Assembly (NCBI GenBank): GCA_018780035.1
Contig: JADMKE010000007.1
Location: 1 to 64,000 of the forward strand
Source: Candidatus Sericytochromatia bacterium
GTDB lineage: Bacteria > Cyanobacteriota > Sericytochromatia > UBA7694
Length of the DNA stretch: 64,000 nucleotides
Reading direction: 5' to 3'
The notes beneath the pieces were generated by a model. That model saw only the letters and a list, made by a program, of their open reading frames with translations. It did no database searches and was not told the origin of the DNA. Shown piece after piece: positions 51,307 through 61,923 of the stretch (its first letter is position 1; every line of letters starts with the position of its first letter). The position numbers and the translations under genes are program-made.

Positions 51307-52398
51307 CTAAGCCATCACCGTGTCATCTTGCTGGGTTAACTCTTCGAGTTTGGCCTGCTGGTCAGCGGTGATCATGGCATCGATCAACTCGTGTACATCG
51401 CCATTGAGAATCTCTGGCAATTTGTACAGGGTCAATTTAATCCGGTGGTCGGTCACGCGGCCCTCAGGGAAGTTATAGGTGCGAATGCGTTCACTGCGGT
51501 CGCCGCTGCCCACCTGGGATTTGCGCGCGTCTGCGCGTTCATCGTGTTGGGCCTGGGTCAGACGATCCAACATTTTGGTTTTGAGCATAATCATTGCCTT
51601 CATGCGGTTCTGCAATTGTGAGCGCTCTTCTTGGCAGGCCACAACAATCCCAGTTGGCACGTGGGTGATCCGCACAGCCGTCTCAACCTTGTTCACGTTC
51701 TGGCCCCCGGCGCCCCCTGAACGGAAGGTGTCCATCTGCAAATCGGCTGGGTTGATCTCGATATCGATATCTTCGGCTTCAGCCATCACGGCCACAGTCG
51801 CAGCTGAAGTGTGAATCCGGCCAGAGGCTTCGGTATCGGGCACACGCTGCACGCGGTGTACCCCCGATTCATATTTGAGATAGCTGTATACGCTGTCCCC
51901 TTCGATCGACATCACCGCTTCTTTGATCCCGTTGAGACCGGTTTCGTTGACCGAAAGCAGGGTGGTTTTCCATTTTTTGGACTCGGCAAAGCGGGTATAC
52001 ATGCGCACCAGATCGGCGGCAAAGAGGGCTGCTTCTTCGCCCCCTGTACCAGCCCGCACTTCAAGCAGGATATTTTTTTCATCGTTGGGATCTTTGGGCA
52101 AAAGCAGCAATTGCAAATGTTTTTCCAATTTGACTTGGCGCTCAGACAACTCAGCCAATTCAGCTTGAATCAATTCCCGCATATCCGGGTCTTGTTCTTC
52201 GCGCACCATTTCCTGGGTATTGGCCAAATCCTGGCTGACCTTTTCCAGCTCGTGGTAAATGCCAACTTTTTCTTCCAGCTCCGCGTGGGCTTTGGCATAT
52301 TTGCGAAAGCGCTCCTGATCGCGAATCACATCAGGATCTGACAAAAGCTCTGTCAGTTCCTGATGCTTGTGGACAATGGCTTCAAACGGGGCGATCAC
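51307..52398 (-). CDS. prfA: Peptide chain release factor 1
   Basis: A 363-aa RF1 for UAA/UAG stop codons. GGQ motif in [13 protein letters not shown] (Gln233), preceded by [20 protein letters not shown], where the RF1-type PxT tripeptide reads PDT. Normal length. Its ATG overlaps the stop of the acidic gene (ATGA), so it is second in a two-gene operon. No prmC (its methylase) is nearby. Confidence 0.94.
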   Translation of the reverse strand: MIAPFEAIVHKHQELTELLSDPDVIRDQERFRKYAKAHAELEEKVGIYHELEKVSQDLANTQEMVREEQDPDMRELIQAELAELSERQVKLEKHLQLLLLPKDPNDEKNILLEVRAGTGGEEAALFAADLVRMYTRFAESKKWKTTLLSVNETGLNGIKEAVMSIEGDSVYSYLKYESGVHRVQRVPDTEASGRIHTSAATVAVMAEAEDIDIEINPADLQMDTFRSGGAGGQNVNKVETAVRITHVPTGIVVACQEERSQLQNRMKAMIMLKTKMLDRLTQAQHDERADARKSQVGSGDRSERIRTYNFPEGRVTDHRIKLTLYKLPEILNGDVHELIDAMITADQQAKLEELTQQDDTVMA

Positions 52399-52997
52399 GA
52401 TTTCAGCGATTCAGACATTTCTTGAATCAGCGAAAGGGCTTTGGCCACAGAGGCTTTCATATCAGAAACGCGCTGACTTTCCTGACGGATTTCGTCAACC
52501 AATTGATTCAAGGTAGCCAAATTAAAATCATCAGCACCTTGAGAGACAGAACTGCTTTCGGGCTCTGAATAGCTCTCTTCAGCCACAACCACGGCTTCAG
52601 CAACCGCTTCTTCTTCAGATTCATCAAAAGCAGGGTAAACATCCAGTTCTTCTTCGACCAGCTCGGTTTCTTCAACCAACTCGGGTTCGTCGGCATAAGC
52701 GACTTCGCCAGCGGGCTCATCGGCCGACGCCACTTCTGAGTCGGAGTAGTCCATTTCAGCGGCCTCTTCGGCAGCCGCTTCTTCAGTTGCTTCAGCCACA
52801 AATTCAGTAGGCTCCTCATCGGTGGGAAACATATTGTCGAGTTCAGCATCCAGAGATGCAACATCAGCCGACGCATCAGCCATGATCTCTATTGGCTCAT
52901 CGGTGGGGAACATACCGTCCAAGGCTTCATCCAGAGAAGGATCAGTGTGTGTGTTCATTTCTTCGTCTTCCCAGACTTGGGTTTCGGAATCGCTCAT
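52395..52997 (-). CDS. Highly acidic protein upstream of prfA
   Basis: About 200 aa from ATG 52997 (MSDSETQVW); the track start at 53090 lies in the promoter. Asp/Glu/Ala-rich and probably disordered over residues 1-150, with two similar blocks ending MFPTDEPIE and [10 protein letters not shown], then a coiled-coil C-terminus ([21 protein letters not shown]). No family recognised. It is coupled to prfA by ATGA, which is not a usual prfA arrangement. Confidence 0.65.
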   Translation of the reverse strand: MSDSETQVWEDEEMNTHTDPSLDEALDGMFPTDEPIEIMADASADVASLDAELDNMFPTDEEPTEFVAEATEEAAAEEAAEMDYSDSEVASADEPAGEVAYADEPELVEETELVEEELDVYPAFDESEEEAVAEAVVVAEESYSEPESSSVSQGADDFNLATLNQLVDEIRQESQRVSDMKASVAKALSLIQEMSESLKS

Positions 52998-53059
52998 GGG
53001 GTTATTTCTCTCTTCCCGAATTTGGTGGAATTGTTTATGAAAGACTCTATGAAAAACTA

Positions 53060-53087
53060 TTATAGCATAGCATATTCCACTGCCAAG
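53060..53087 (-). promoter_or_regulatory. Promoter of the acidic protein-prfA operon
   Basis: Minus strand: TTGGCA (53082-53087), 16 nt, TATAAT (53060-53065) with TGC directly before the -10 box. It lies about 60 nt upstream of ATG 52997. Confidence 0.75.
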
Positions 53088-53142
53088 CAAGTCAGAATGA
53101 GCTTCAGAGCCTCTGCAAGGAATCTTTTTTCTTGTGTCCCCA

Positions 53143-53151
53143 TGTTATAAT
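53143..53151 (+). promoter_or_regulatory. Extended -10 promoter of the uracil-DNA glycosylase gene
   Basis: TGT-TATAAT (53143-53151), 44 nt upstream of the ATG at 53196. The -35 position is poor. Together with the prfA promoter it forms a divergent pair in a 200-bp gap. Confidence 0.5.
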
Positions 53152-53195
53152 CTTGCTGATTCTTAGCATCCCACCCTTCTCAGGCAAAACAGGCA

Positions 53196-53810
53196 ATGGC
53201 GACTGAAAGCAATCGCGAAGACTACCTCACACACCTGGCTCAGATTTGCAGCAATTGCACCCGCTGTGAATTGCACCGTGGCCGCACCCGCAGTGTTTTT
53301 TCCGACGGCAATCCCCATGCCCGACTGATGATCGTGGGTGAGGGCCCCGGCCAAAACGAAGACGAAATCGGGGTGCCTTTTGTGGGCAAAGCTGGGCAAT
53401 TGCTCACCCGCATGTTAAACGCGGTGGGCTTTGATCGCCAGCAAGACACGTATATCGCCAATGTGGTCAAATGCCGTCCGCCCGGCAACCGTACACCCAC
53501 ACAGGCCGAAATGGCCGCCTGTTTTCCCTATTTAAAACGGCAGATCCAAGCGGTGCAGCCCCTGATCTTGGTTTTAACCGGCGCAACGGCTGTGAAAGGC
53601 GTTCTCGCCGATCCGCGCCCCATCAGCCGCATACGCGGCGAGTGGATTTTGCGGCAGAATATTTGGTGCATGGCCACCTTTCATCCTTCTTATCTCTTGC
53701 GCAACGAATCGAAAGAAAAGGGGTCGCCCAAATGGCTGGCCTGGCAAGATTTCAAGGAAATCCGACGCAAATATGAAGAATTGACACACCTCTCGTCCCC
53801 GACACAGTGA
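53196..53810 (+). CDS. Uracil-DNA glycosylase, family 4 (iron-sulfur)
   Basis: A 204-aa UDG that removes uracil from DNA. Motif I GEGPGQNEDEIGVPFVGKAG and the terminal motif HPSYLLRN are family-typical. Cys18/21/24 plus Cys in VVKCRPPGNRTP and MAACFPYL supply the [4Fe-4S] ligands. The type-4 catalytic Glu lies in the GEGPGxxED loop. Normal length. Monocistronic, divergent from prfA operon. Confidence 0.88.
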   Translation: MATESNREDYLTHLAQICSNCTRCELHRGRTRSVFSDGNPHARLMIVGEGPGQNEDEIGVPFVGKAGQLLTRMLNAVGFDRQQDTYIANVVKCRPPGNRTPTQAEMAACFPYLKRQIQAVQPLILVLTGATAVKGVLADPRPISRIRGEWILRQNIWCMATFHPSYLLRNESKEKGSPKWLAWQDFKEIRRKYEELTHLSSPTQ

Positions 53811-53899
53811 TTCAGTCAGGCCATTCAAGTGAGCCAATCTAGCCGCAAAAAACCGCACAGTTAGGATGTTCTTTTCTTCTGGTCGCAGCCGGGAGATTG

Positions 53900-53908
53900 T
53901 GTTAAAAT
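53900..53908 (+). promoter_or_regulatory. Extended -10 promoter for atpB
   Basis: TGT-TAAAAT (53900-53908), no good -35 box. It would give a leader of about 130 nt before GTG 54048; a 10-codon mini-ORF (ATG 53917) lies within that leader. Confidence 0.4.
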
Positions 53909-54047
53909 TCCCTGGCATGAGTAAGAATACGCCTTATTTATGGCCTTGAACTTCAAGCAGAATCTTGCAAGAATCTTGCATAAGAACCCAATTGAATCAA
54001 CGCTTACTCAGAAGATTTTCATCAAGCAAAACAAAAGGAGAACGGTT

Positions 54048-55040
54048 GTGCAGCCTGCCTTAGCAACAGAACATCCACCAGCGACCAACGAGCACAGCTC
54101 CACGGAGCACAGCAGCACGTCCACCATGGAACACAGCTCCTCCTCCAGCACGGAGCACAACAGCGCATCCACCACGGAACACAGCGCAAGCTCCAGCACG
54201 GAGCATTCCAGTACCACCCCCTCTGAGCACACACTCACGGCAGAGCGTTCGGTAACTGAACACAGCACAGAACACAGCAGCGACAGCCATGCCGCAGCCG
54301 GTGGCGAACATGCAGCCCCAGGTTCAACCTACCATCCCCCCGGCCATTTTAATCTGCAAGTGGGGGGTGTTAAAGTCCACTTCGACACCCTTTTGGGCAG
54401 TTGGTTGGTCATGGCCTTTATTATCACTTTGGCCTTTACCGCCACCCGCCAACTCAGCAAGAAACCCGCCAAAAAGCAGGTCTTTTTTGAATCCCTCGTT
54501 GATTTGGCCCATGGCATTGTCAAAGCACAGGTCAGCAAAGAGACCTTCCGCTATGTCCCCTTGATCGGTACGATCTTTTTATTCGTACTCTGCTGCAATT
54601 GGATGGGGCTTTTGCCCTGGCGTGTACTCGAATTAATGGGCACACCCCATGGTTTTGAAATTGCCTCCCCCACCAACGACGTCAATACCAACGGCGCTCT
54701 GGCGATCATCTCCGTGGCCTCTTATTGGTATTTTGGCATCCGCAAAAAGGGTCTGGCCCACTTCAAACACTATTTTCAGCCGATGTGGTTCCTCTTCCCC
54801 CTGAATATGATGGAAGATATCACCCGTCCGCTTTCCTTGACCTTCCGTTTGTTCGGCAATATTATCGGTGGCGAAATCGTGATGGGCATCTTGCTCTTCT
54901 TGACAGCTCCGCTGATTATTACCGGTGTGGTGGTACTGCCCATGATCGCCATGGAGGTCTTGGTCGGTTTTATCCAGGCCTTCATCTTCTCGATGTTGAC
55001 TGCCTCTTATATTGGGGCTGTGGTCGCAGAACACCATTAA
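54048..55040 (+). CDS. atpB: ATP synthase F0 subunit a with His/Ser/Thr-rich extension
   Basis: A 330-aa subunit a, the stator half-channel for H+ (or Na+). The C-terminal 200 residues are standard, with essential Arg267 in LTFRLFGN and the last helices FIQAFIFSMLTASY. The first ~105 residues are an unusual extension of EHSS-type repeats (TEHSST, TEHNSAS, TEHSASS), rich in His/Glu/Ser/Thr. GTG 54048 has AAAAGGAG 7 nt upstream; ATG 53940, in frame, lacks a ribosome-binding site. The gene is alone: a terminator follows and the other F0F1 genes are absent. Confidence 0.88.
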   Translation: MQPALATEHPPATNEHSSTEHSSTSTMEHSSSSSTEHNSASTTEHSASSSTEHSSTTPSEHTLTAERSVTEHSTEHSSDSHAAAGGEHAAPGSTYHPPGHFNLQVGGVKVHFDTLLGSWLVMAFIITLAFTATRQLSKKPAKKQVFFESLVDLAHGIVKAQVSKETFRYVPLIGTIFLFVLCCNWMGLLPWRVLELMGTPHGFEIASPTNDVNTNGALAIISVASYWYFGIRKKGLAHFKHYFQPMWFLFPLNMMEDITRPLSLTFRLFGNIIGGEIVMGILLFLTAPLIITGVVVLPMIAMEVLVGFIQAFIFSMLTASYIGAVVAEHH

Positions 55041-55061
55041 ACGCTGAGTCTATTTTATTAG

Positions 55062-55103
55062 AAGCGGAAGGCTTTTTCTCCAAAAAGTCTTCCGCTTTTT
55101 TTT
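55062..55103 (+). terminator. Terminator after atpB
   Basis: AAGCGGAAGGCTTTTT (55062-55077) pairs with AAAAAGTCTTCCGCTT (55082-55097) with one mismatch; a T-tract follows. It isolates atpB from any downstream ATP synthase gene. Confidence 0.9.
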
Positions 55104-55270
55104 AGAACATTTTTTTAGAACAAAATTGGCGCTCTGGATGCACGAGTGATAATGGCTCAAGTTGAATCAGCACCTAATAATCGCCTAACAATCGCCCAGA
55201 TCAAATCACAGTCTCAAAACTCGGGAATTTAAAAAACTAAGCTTTTTTTAAATTCAGATAGAAAATTCCC

Positions 55271-55299
55271 TTGACACTTCAAATTGGATCGTTCATCAT
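55271..55299 (+). promoter_or_regulatory. Promoter of groES-groEL
   Basis: TTGACA (55271-55276), 17 nt, CATCAT (55294-55299). The predicted start lies just upstream of the CIRCE element. The rest of 55104-55270 shows no gene. Confidence 0.6.
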
Positions 55300-55310
55300 G
55301 AATACATGTA

Positions 55311-55337
55311 TCAGCACTCTATGTGAGTGAGTGCTAA
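55311..55337 (+). promoter_or_regulatory. CIRCE element (HrcA operator)
   Basis: TCAGCACTC-N9-GAGTGCTAA matches the CIRCE consensus TTAGCACTC-N9-GAGTGCTAA at 17 of 18 arm bases. It lies between the promoter and groES in the usual place. HrcA binding here represses groESL at normal temperature; hrcA is not in the window. Confidence 0.92.
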
Positions 55338-55451
55338 ACATAAACAACAAACAATCGTATCCTAAGTAGACTGATGCAAAGCGCCGTTGATGCGCAAAAG
55401 CTTTAAAAGATACTTTAGAATATGCCAAATTTTATGGAGGTCCTAGACATC

Positions 55452-55751
55452 ATGGCAAAGACATTTTTGAAGCCCCTGGGCGACCGGGTGGTTGTAAAAG
55501 TAGTTGAAGGTGAAGATAAAACCAGCGGTGGCATTTTGCTGCCCCAAACCGCCAAAGAAAAACCCCAGGAAGCCGAAGTGCTGGCTGTGGGTCCCGGCAA
55601 GATGCTGGAAGATGGCAAACGCTCTTCGATGGAAGTGCGTGAAGGTGATCGCGTGATCTTTGCCAAATACGGCGGAACCGAAGTGAAATCCCAAGGCGAA
55701 GAACTTCTGATTATTTCAGAAAAAGACATTCTCGCCATCGTTGAAAGATAA
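55452..55751 (+). CDS. groES: Co-chaperonin GroES
   Basis: A 99-aa cap of the GroEL chamber. [26 protein letters not shown] (roof and mobile-loop region) and [14 protein letters not shown]. Start ATG 55452 behind GGAGG; the track start at 55422 is upstream of the site. The groEL gene begins 18 nt after it; CIRCE control. Confidence 0.95.
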   Translation: MAKTFLKPLGDRVVVKVVEGEDKTSGGILLPQTAKEKPQEAEVLAVGPGKMLEDGKRSSMEVREGDRVIFAKYGGTEVKSQGEELLIISEKDILAIVER

Positions 55752-57428
<1,677 letters not shown>

Positions 57429-57463
57429 GCCTCACGGCTCACTGACGTTCACCTAAAAATTCC

Positions 57464-57486
57464 AAAGGGGCCTCCGGGCCCCTTTT
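57464..57486 (+). terminator. Terminator of groESL
   Basis: AAAGGGGCC-TCCG-GGCCCCTTT (57464-57485), running into T-rich sequence. Confidence 0.9.
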
Positions 57487-57490
57487 CCTT

Positions 57491-57499
57491 TGGTACAAT
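57491..57499 (+). promoter_or_regulatory. Extended -10 promoter giving a leaderless start
   Basis: TGG-TACAAT (57491-57499) ends 6 nt before ATG 57506, the same geometry as at 25850-25865. The expected transcription start coincides with the ATG. The groESL terminator occupies the -35 position. Confidence 0.45.
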
Positions 57500-57505
57500 T
57501 TGCCT

Positions 57506-58807
57506 ATGCAACTGCTTCGTTTGATGCAAAACTATTTCCCCCCTCCCGTTCTGGATTTGCTCCAGCAGACGGGACAGGCTGCTGCCGATTTAAATCTCAA
57601 GGTCTACCTGATCGGCGGCAGCATCCGCGATCTGCTCTTGCCCCACCGCGCGTTTGATTGGGACATCGATCTGGTGGTTGAAAACCAGGGAGAGGAAGCT
57701 CGCGCAGAAGCCCTGGCGCGCGAATTACAGAGCCGCTTGGGCGGTCAATTGCAGGTCTTTAAACAATACGGCACCGCAAAATTGGGCAAATTCAAACCCG
57801 ACGAGCGACTTCAGTTGGACATTGCCACGGCCCGAACGGAGAGTTATGCCTATCCAGGAGCCAATCCCGAAGTGGCTTTCAGCGATTTACACGCCGATCT
57901 CGACCGCCGCGACTTTAGTGTCAACGCCTTGGCAATTGCCCTTTTGCCAGACAACTTTGGCCAATTGATCGATTATTTTGAGGGCTATCACGACTTGCAA
58001 CACCGCCACTTGCGCACCCTGCACCCAGATAAGTTTCGCGAAGATCCTGTCCGCGCTTGGCGGGCCTGTCGCCTCGAACAGGCGCTGGATTTTCAGATCG
58101 AAAGCGAGACGGCTGAGCTGATTGCAGACACAATGAAAAGCGGTCTTTTTGATGGTTTCTGCTCAGCCCGGATCCGGGTTGAATTGCGCAAAGTACTGAG
58201 TTTTGACGACCCGATTCCCTGTCTTTTGCGTTTGTCCGAGCTGGGGGTTTTGCGCTGCCTGGATCCCCATTTGAAACTGAATGAGACACTGCTGGACGCC
58301 TTGAACCGTCTGGAACAGTGGCAGCCCTGGTTTGCAGAGGCCCACGATGCCTGGGCAGCGCCCCTTTGCCTCTTGCTCGAAGCGGTCCCGCTAGAAAAAC
58401 GCCCAGCCCTGTTGCCCAAACTGGAGTTGAATCAACACCAACTGCGCTCCTGGTTGGCCTTTGAACAAAAAAGCCAGACTTATTTACAAAATGACTGGTC
58501 GAAAATGCCCCCCAGTGCCATTTATGCCGCGCTCAAAGCCATTCCCGATCTGACGCTTTGGCTCTGGCTGGCACGTTATCCAGAGAGCCCACTGGCGCTT
58601 ACGATTGAACGCTATTGGTTGGAGTGGCGCAACCTCAAACCTTTTTTAACGGGCCATGAACTCAAACAATGGCTCAAACCTGGCCCACACATGCGGGCCC
58701 TTTTAAACGAATTGCTGCGGGCCCGACTCGACGGTGAAACCCACAGCCATGACGACGAAATGACCCTGGCTCAAAAACTGATCCAGCAAAGACAAGAGGT
58801 ACTATGA
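57506..58807 (+). CDS. CCA tRNA nucleotidyltransferase / poly(A) polymerase family
   Basis: A 433-aa class II enzyme. VYLIGGSIRDLLL (residues 34-45), metal-binding Asp51-x-Asp53 in DWDIDLVV, the ATARTESYAYPG flexible loop, LDRRDFSVNALAIAL and DPVRAWRACRLEQAL. It adds CCA, or only CC or A if the job is split, to tRNA 3' ends; which cannot be told from sequence alone. ATG 57506 preferred over TTG 57500. Overlaps the S2P-like gene by ATGA. Confidence 0.88.
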   Translation: MQLLRLMQNYFPPPVLDLLQQTGQAAADLNLKVYLIGGSIRDLLLPHRAFDWDIDLVVENQGEEARAEALARELQSRLGGQLQVFKQYGTAKLGKFKPDERLQLDIATARTESYAYPGANPEVAFSDLHADLDRRDFSVNALAIALLPDNFGQLIDYFEGYHDLQHRHLRTLHPDKFREDPVRAWRACRLEQALDFQIESETAELIADTMKSGLFDGFCSARIRVELRKVLSFDDPIPCLLRLSELGVLRCLDPHLKLNETLLDALNRLEQWQPWFAEAHDAWAAPLCLLLEAVPLEKRPALLPKLELNQHQLRSWLAFEQKSQTYLQNDWSKMPPSAIYAALKAIPDLTLWLWLARYPESPLALTIERYWLEWRNLKPFLTGHELKQWLKPGPHMRALLNELLRARLDGETHSHDDEMTLAQKLIQQRQEVL

Positions 58808-59436
58808 TCTTTCGCTCAAACCCATTGGATCTGTTGATCCTGATTCCCCTCTTTATTATTTCGATCACCATGCATGAGGCCGCTCATGCTTATGCGGCTT
58901 ATGCTTTTGGCGACGATACGGCCGCAAAAGAGGGACGTTTAACCCTGAACCCTTTGGCCCATTTGGATCCTTTGGGAGCCATTATGGTGCTGCTGGTTGG
59001 TTTTGGCTGGGCCAAACCGGTACCTGTAGATCCGCGCAATTTACGCAACCCCAATTGGCAGATGCCTGCAGTCGCTGCGGCTGGACCTTTGGCCAATCTA
59101 TTTTTGGCGATACTCAGTATTGTTTTGCTGATTCTCAGCACCCACACTGGCCAAAGCTTTTTTGCTGAGCCCCTCTTTCTCTCTGCCTCGTTAAATTTGC
59201 TGCTGATGCTGTTTAATCTGGTGCCTTTGCCCCCCTTAGACGGCGCAGGCATTTTAAGGGGTTTTTTACCCCGGCCATGGCAGTTTAAACTTGATGAACT
59301 CGGTGCTTATGGGCCTGTGATTCTGATCGTTTTGGTCTTTGTACCCGGCGTCAAAGAGGTCTTTTTTGGAACCCTCTATGGTATGGCCAAATTTATTTTT
59401 GAATTTTTGATGGGCATTTTTGCCTTCTTGGGCTAA
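58804..59436 (+). CDS. Site-2-protease family membrane metalloprotease
   Basis: A 210-aa, ~5-helix M50-type protease. Zinc motif HEAAH (24-28) in the first helix and the third ligand Asp in PPLDGAGIL (near residue 146). It belongs to the short group without a PDZ domain, typical of housekeeping S2P-like proteins in many phyla; substrate unknown. Overlaps the tRNA nucleotidyltransferase by ATGA. Ends at a terminator shared with the convergent lipoprotein gene. Confidence 0.85.
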   Translation: MIFRSNPLDLLILIPLFIISITMHEAAHAYAAYAFGDDTAAKEGRLTLNPLAHLDPLGAIMVLLVGFGWAKPVPVDPRNLRNPNWQMPAVAAAGPLANLFLAILSIVLLILSTHTGQSFFAEPLFLSASLNLLLMLFNLVPLPPLDGAGILRGFLPRPWQFKLDELGAYGPVILIVLVFVPGVKEVFFGTLYGMAKFIFEFLMGIFAFLG

Positions 59437-59444
59437 ACAAATTA

Positions 59445-59484
59445 AAAAGCCGACCATACTGTAGAAGCAATAGGATCGGCTTTT
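59445..59484. terminator. Bidirectional terminator
   Basis: AAAAGCCGA (59445-59453) pairs with TCGGCTTTT (59476-59484). A and T tracts on both sides let it serve the S2P-like gene and the convergent lipoprotein gene. Confidence 0.75.
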
Positions 59485-59503
59485 GTCAGGATCGGAGTCG
59501 CCC

Positions 59504-60175
59504 TTAACAACCAGGGCGAACGACCTTCCCAAAATCTGGTTCTCCAGCTTTGGTAATTTTGGCTGCGCCATCTGGAAAGAGTTGGTATTCTCCCTTTTTT
59601 AAAATGCGCGGCGTTTTATCTGGGCGCGGGTAATTCCAACTGCCGTCGGCTTTGATATCAAATTTACAAGCTGTCTGGGCATTGGCGGCAGGTGTGGGAG
59701 AGGCGTTGATAACGGAGGTCGTCGCAGTCCCTGTATTGCAGGCGGGAGCCTTGATAATGGCGCCCACATCCGGTTCTCCAGCCTTGGTAATTTTGGCAGA
59801 ACCATCCTGAAAAAGCTGGTAATCACCTGTTTTTAGAATGCGGGGGGTTTTATCTGGGCGCGGGAAATCCCAAGAGCCATCAGCCTGGATATTCAGCTTG
59901 CCACAGCTGGCTGTGGACGTTCCACTGGGATTGGCCGTTGGCGCAGGGGAACCGGTGTGTGCCGCTGACGCCTGGGTTGATGCCGTGGCCGGAGAGGCAG
60001 ATGCCCCTACCTGTTGAATAATAGTGGTATTGTTCACCACCTGTGGGGCAGTATTGGTGGTTTGATTCACCACATTTTTAGGACCATTTGTAGTGGTATT
60101 GTCACAGGCCCCGAGTAACAAGCTCAAGCCCAAAAACAATCCCAATGAGTAACGCTGGTTCATCACTTTTTTCAT
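59504..60175 (-). CDS. Lipoprotein with two copies of a Cys-bounded domain
   Basis: A 223-aa predicted lipoprotein (LLGAC, Cys24), then a Thr/Asn/Ser linker (residues 25-90) and two nearly identical ~55-residue domains at 91-146 and 170-223. Each begins and ends with Cys (probable disulfide) and has the pattern ADGSW-PRPDKTPRILK-G-YQLF-DG-AKITKAGEPD-G. No family recognised. The repeats look like a recent internal duplication. Probably on the outer leaflet or in the periplasm, with a binding or structural role. Confidence 0.7.
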   Translation of the reverse strand: MKKVMNQRYSLGLFLGLSLLLGACDNTTTNGPKNVVNQTTNTAPQVVNNTTIIQQVGASASPATASTQASAAHTGSPAPTANPSGTSTASCGKLNIQADGSWDFPRPDKTPRILKTGDYQLFQDGSAKITKAGEPDVGAIIKAPACNTGTATTSVINASPTPAANAQTACKFDIKADGSWNYPRPDKTPRILKKGEYQLFPDGAAKITKAGEPDFGKVVRPGC

Positions 60176-60347
60176 ACTATTTCCTCATAGAATTCCAGTC
60201 GGTTCAAAACAAACAATCGGTATTGTAGGAAAAACAAAAGAATTGGACAATAGACCCCGATCACAGTTGGGCCCAAAAAGGAGCCCATTTTGAGATTTAC
60301 TTTGCTCTGAATTTAAGATATGATTAAAACAAATCGATTTTTTTGTG

Positions 60348-61856
60348 ATGGTTAGCATGAATCTGATCAAATCCAAACGTCTTGCTGCGGTTTTTCAGCT
60401 GATAACCGCCTCTCTCTTTGTGTTTTCTTGTCAAACGCTTGTACCCCAGCCTCAGAACCAAGCTCCTGCTGCTGTTTCGCGTTTAAACGCAACGGCTGTG
60501 CGCCCAACCCCCAATCAATTTATGTGGGGTGTTTCGTCAGCAGGTTATCAGGCCGAAGGCAATGAGACCAACAGCCAATGGTATTTTTGGGAGCAGGCTG
60601 GCAAAACCAAACACCGCAGCGGCAAAGCTGTGGATTTTTACAATCGCTATGAAGAAGATATTCTGCTCGCCAAACAAATGGGTGTCAATTCTTTCCGCAT
60701 GAGTGTGGAGTGGAGCCGGGTGGAGCCCCAACCTGGGGTTTTTGACGAAGCCCAAATCGCCCATTACCGCAAAATCGTACAAACTGTGCGCAAACATGGC
60801 ATGGAGCCATTGGTGACCCTGGTGCATTTTACCTATCCCCAATGGCTTGATATCGACAGTGATCGCGATGGTTTGAGAAGCTGGGAAGACCCCGACAGCA
60901 TTGATGCCTATCTGCGTTATACCGATAAAGTAGCGCGCGCCCTCAGCAGCGACGTGCGCTATTGGATCACCTTCAACGAGCCCAATATCTGGCTGCCCAT
61001 TGCCCACCTCTTTGGAAAAACCCCACCTGGCACCCGCTCGCCATTGGGCTTTCTGCGCTCTGGTTGGAATGTCTTAAAAGCCCATGCCCGCGCCTATGAT
61101 CGCCTTCATGGCATCAACCCCCAGGCCATGGTCTCCTCAAATATTTTTCAATTCCAATACAATCCCTTTGCCAAGAGTCCCAAATCGTTTGCCGCCTCTC
61201 CCGAAGCCATGAACACCCGCACAATTGAAGCTTTTGCTGACAGCGATTGGTTTATGGACGGCCTCAAAAGCGGAGAATATGCCTACGGCATTCACGCCCA
61301 ACAATTGTTTAAACCCTCTCACTATGCCAGCGAGGCATCGGCCCGCAACAATGGAACAGTCGCGCTCTTGGGCCGTTTTGACTATGTTGCCTTTGACTAT
61401 TATTACCGTTTTACCAAATTGGAACAGGTCATGAATGCCCATGAAACCTGGCGGATGCCGATTTATCCTGAAGGCCTTTACAATGTGCTGATGGATTATC
61501 ACCGCCGCTTTAACAAACCGATTGTGATTGCCGAAAACGGCATTGGGCTCTTTCAAAACAAGCCCCGCGCCGATGGCTGGAAACGGGCAGATCATATTGT
61601 GCATCATGTCTATCACATGCAGCGGGCGATGCAAGACGGCGCCAAAGTGATCGGCTATTATCATTGGTCAATCACCGACAATTACGAGTGGGGCGACTTC
61701 GACTCCGCCTTCGGACTCTATCGCGTCGACGCCCTCAACGATCCCAGCCTGACACGCATTCCCACAGATGGGGTCGAGGCCTATCGTTCGGTGATTGCAG
61801 CAAAAGGGGCCACCCCGCTGCTGCAGCAGAAATACCCAGGTCCAGTCAATCGCTAG
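60348..61856 (+). CDS. Exported GH1 beta-glycosidase, lipoprotein
   Basis: About 502 aa. A lipobox-like FVFSC follows the N-terminal hydrophobic segment, so the enzyme is anchored in the envelope, unusual for GH1. It is a (beta/alpha)8 barrel with FMWGVSSAGYQAEG, acid/base Glu211 in TFNEPN and nucleophile Glu396 in IAENGIG. Substrates are beta-glucosides and similar. Starts at GTG 60345, ATG 60348 and ATG 60357 are all open; no strong ribosome-binding site. Complements the exported GH5 and the GH13 enzyme in this window. Confidence 0.87.
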   Translation: MVSMNLIKSKRLAAVFQLITASLFVFSCQTLVPQPQNQAPAAVSRLNATAVRPTPNQFMWGVSSAGYQAEGNETNSQWYFWEQAGKTKHRSGKAVDFYNRYEEDILLAKQMGVNSFRMSVEWSRVEPQPGVFDEAQIAHYRKIVQTVRKHGMEPLVTLVHFTYPQWLDIDSDRDGLRSWEDPDSIDAYLRYTDKVARALSSDVRYWITFNEPNIWLPIAHLFGKTPPGTRSPLGFLRSGWNVLKAHARAYDRLHGINPQAMVSSNIFQFQYNPFAKSPKSFAASPEAMNTRTIEAFADSDWFMDGLKSGEYAYGIHAQQLFKPSHYASEASARNNGTVALLGRFDYVAFDYYYRFTKLEQVMNAHETWRMPIYPEGLYNVLMDYHRRFNKPIVIAENGIGLFQNKPRADGWKRADHIVHHVYHMQRAMQDGAKVIGYYHWSITDNYEWGDFDSAFGLYRVDALNDPSLTRIPTDGVEAYRSVIAAKGATPLLQQKYPGPVNR

Positions 61857-61923
61857 GCCTTTGATATAGCACTTAAAATAATCAGCAATACACAGTAGCA
61901 AAGAAATAGAAAGATTATCATTT

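Noticed and set aside
54725-55105. 126-aa ORF in another frame of atpB
   Set aside because: Lies within the conserved helices of subunit a and runs into its terminator.
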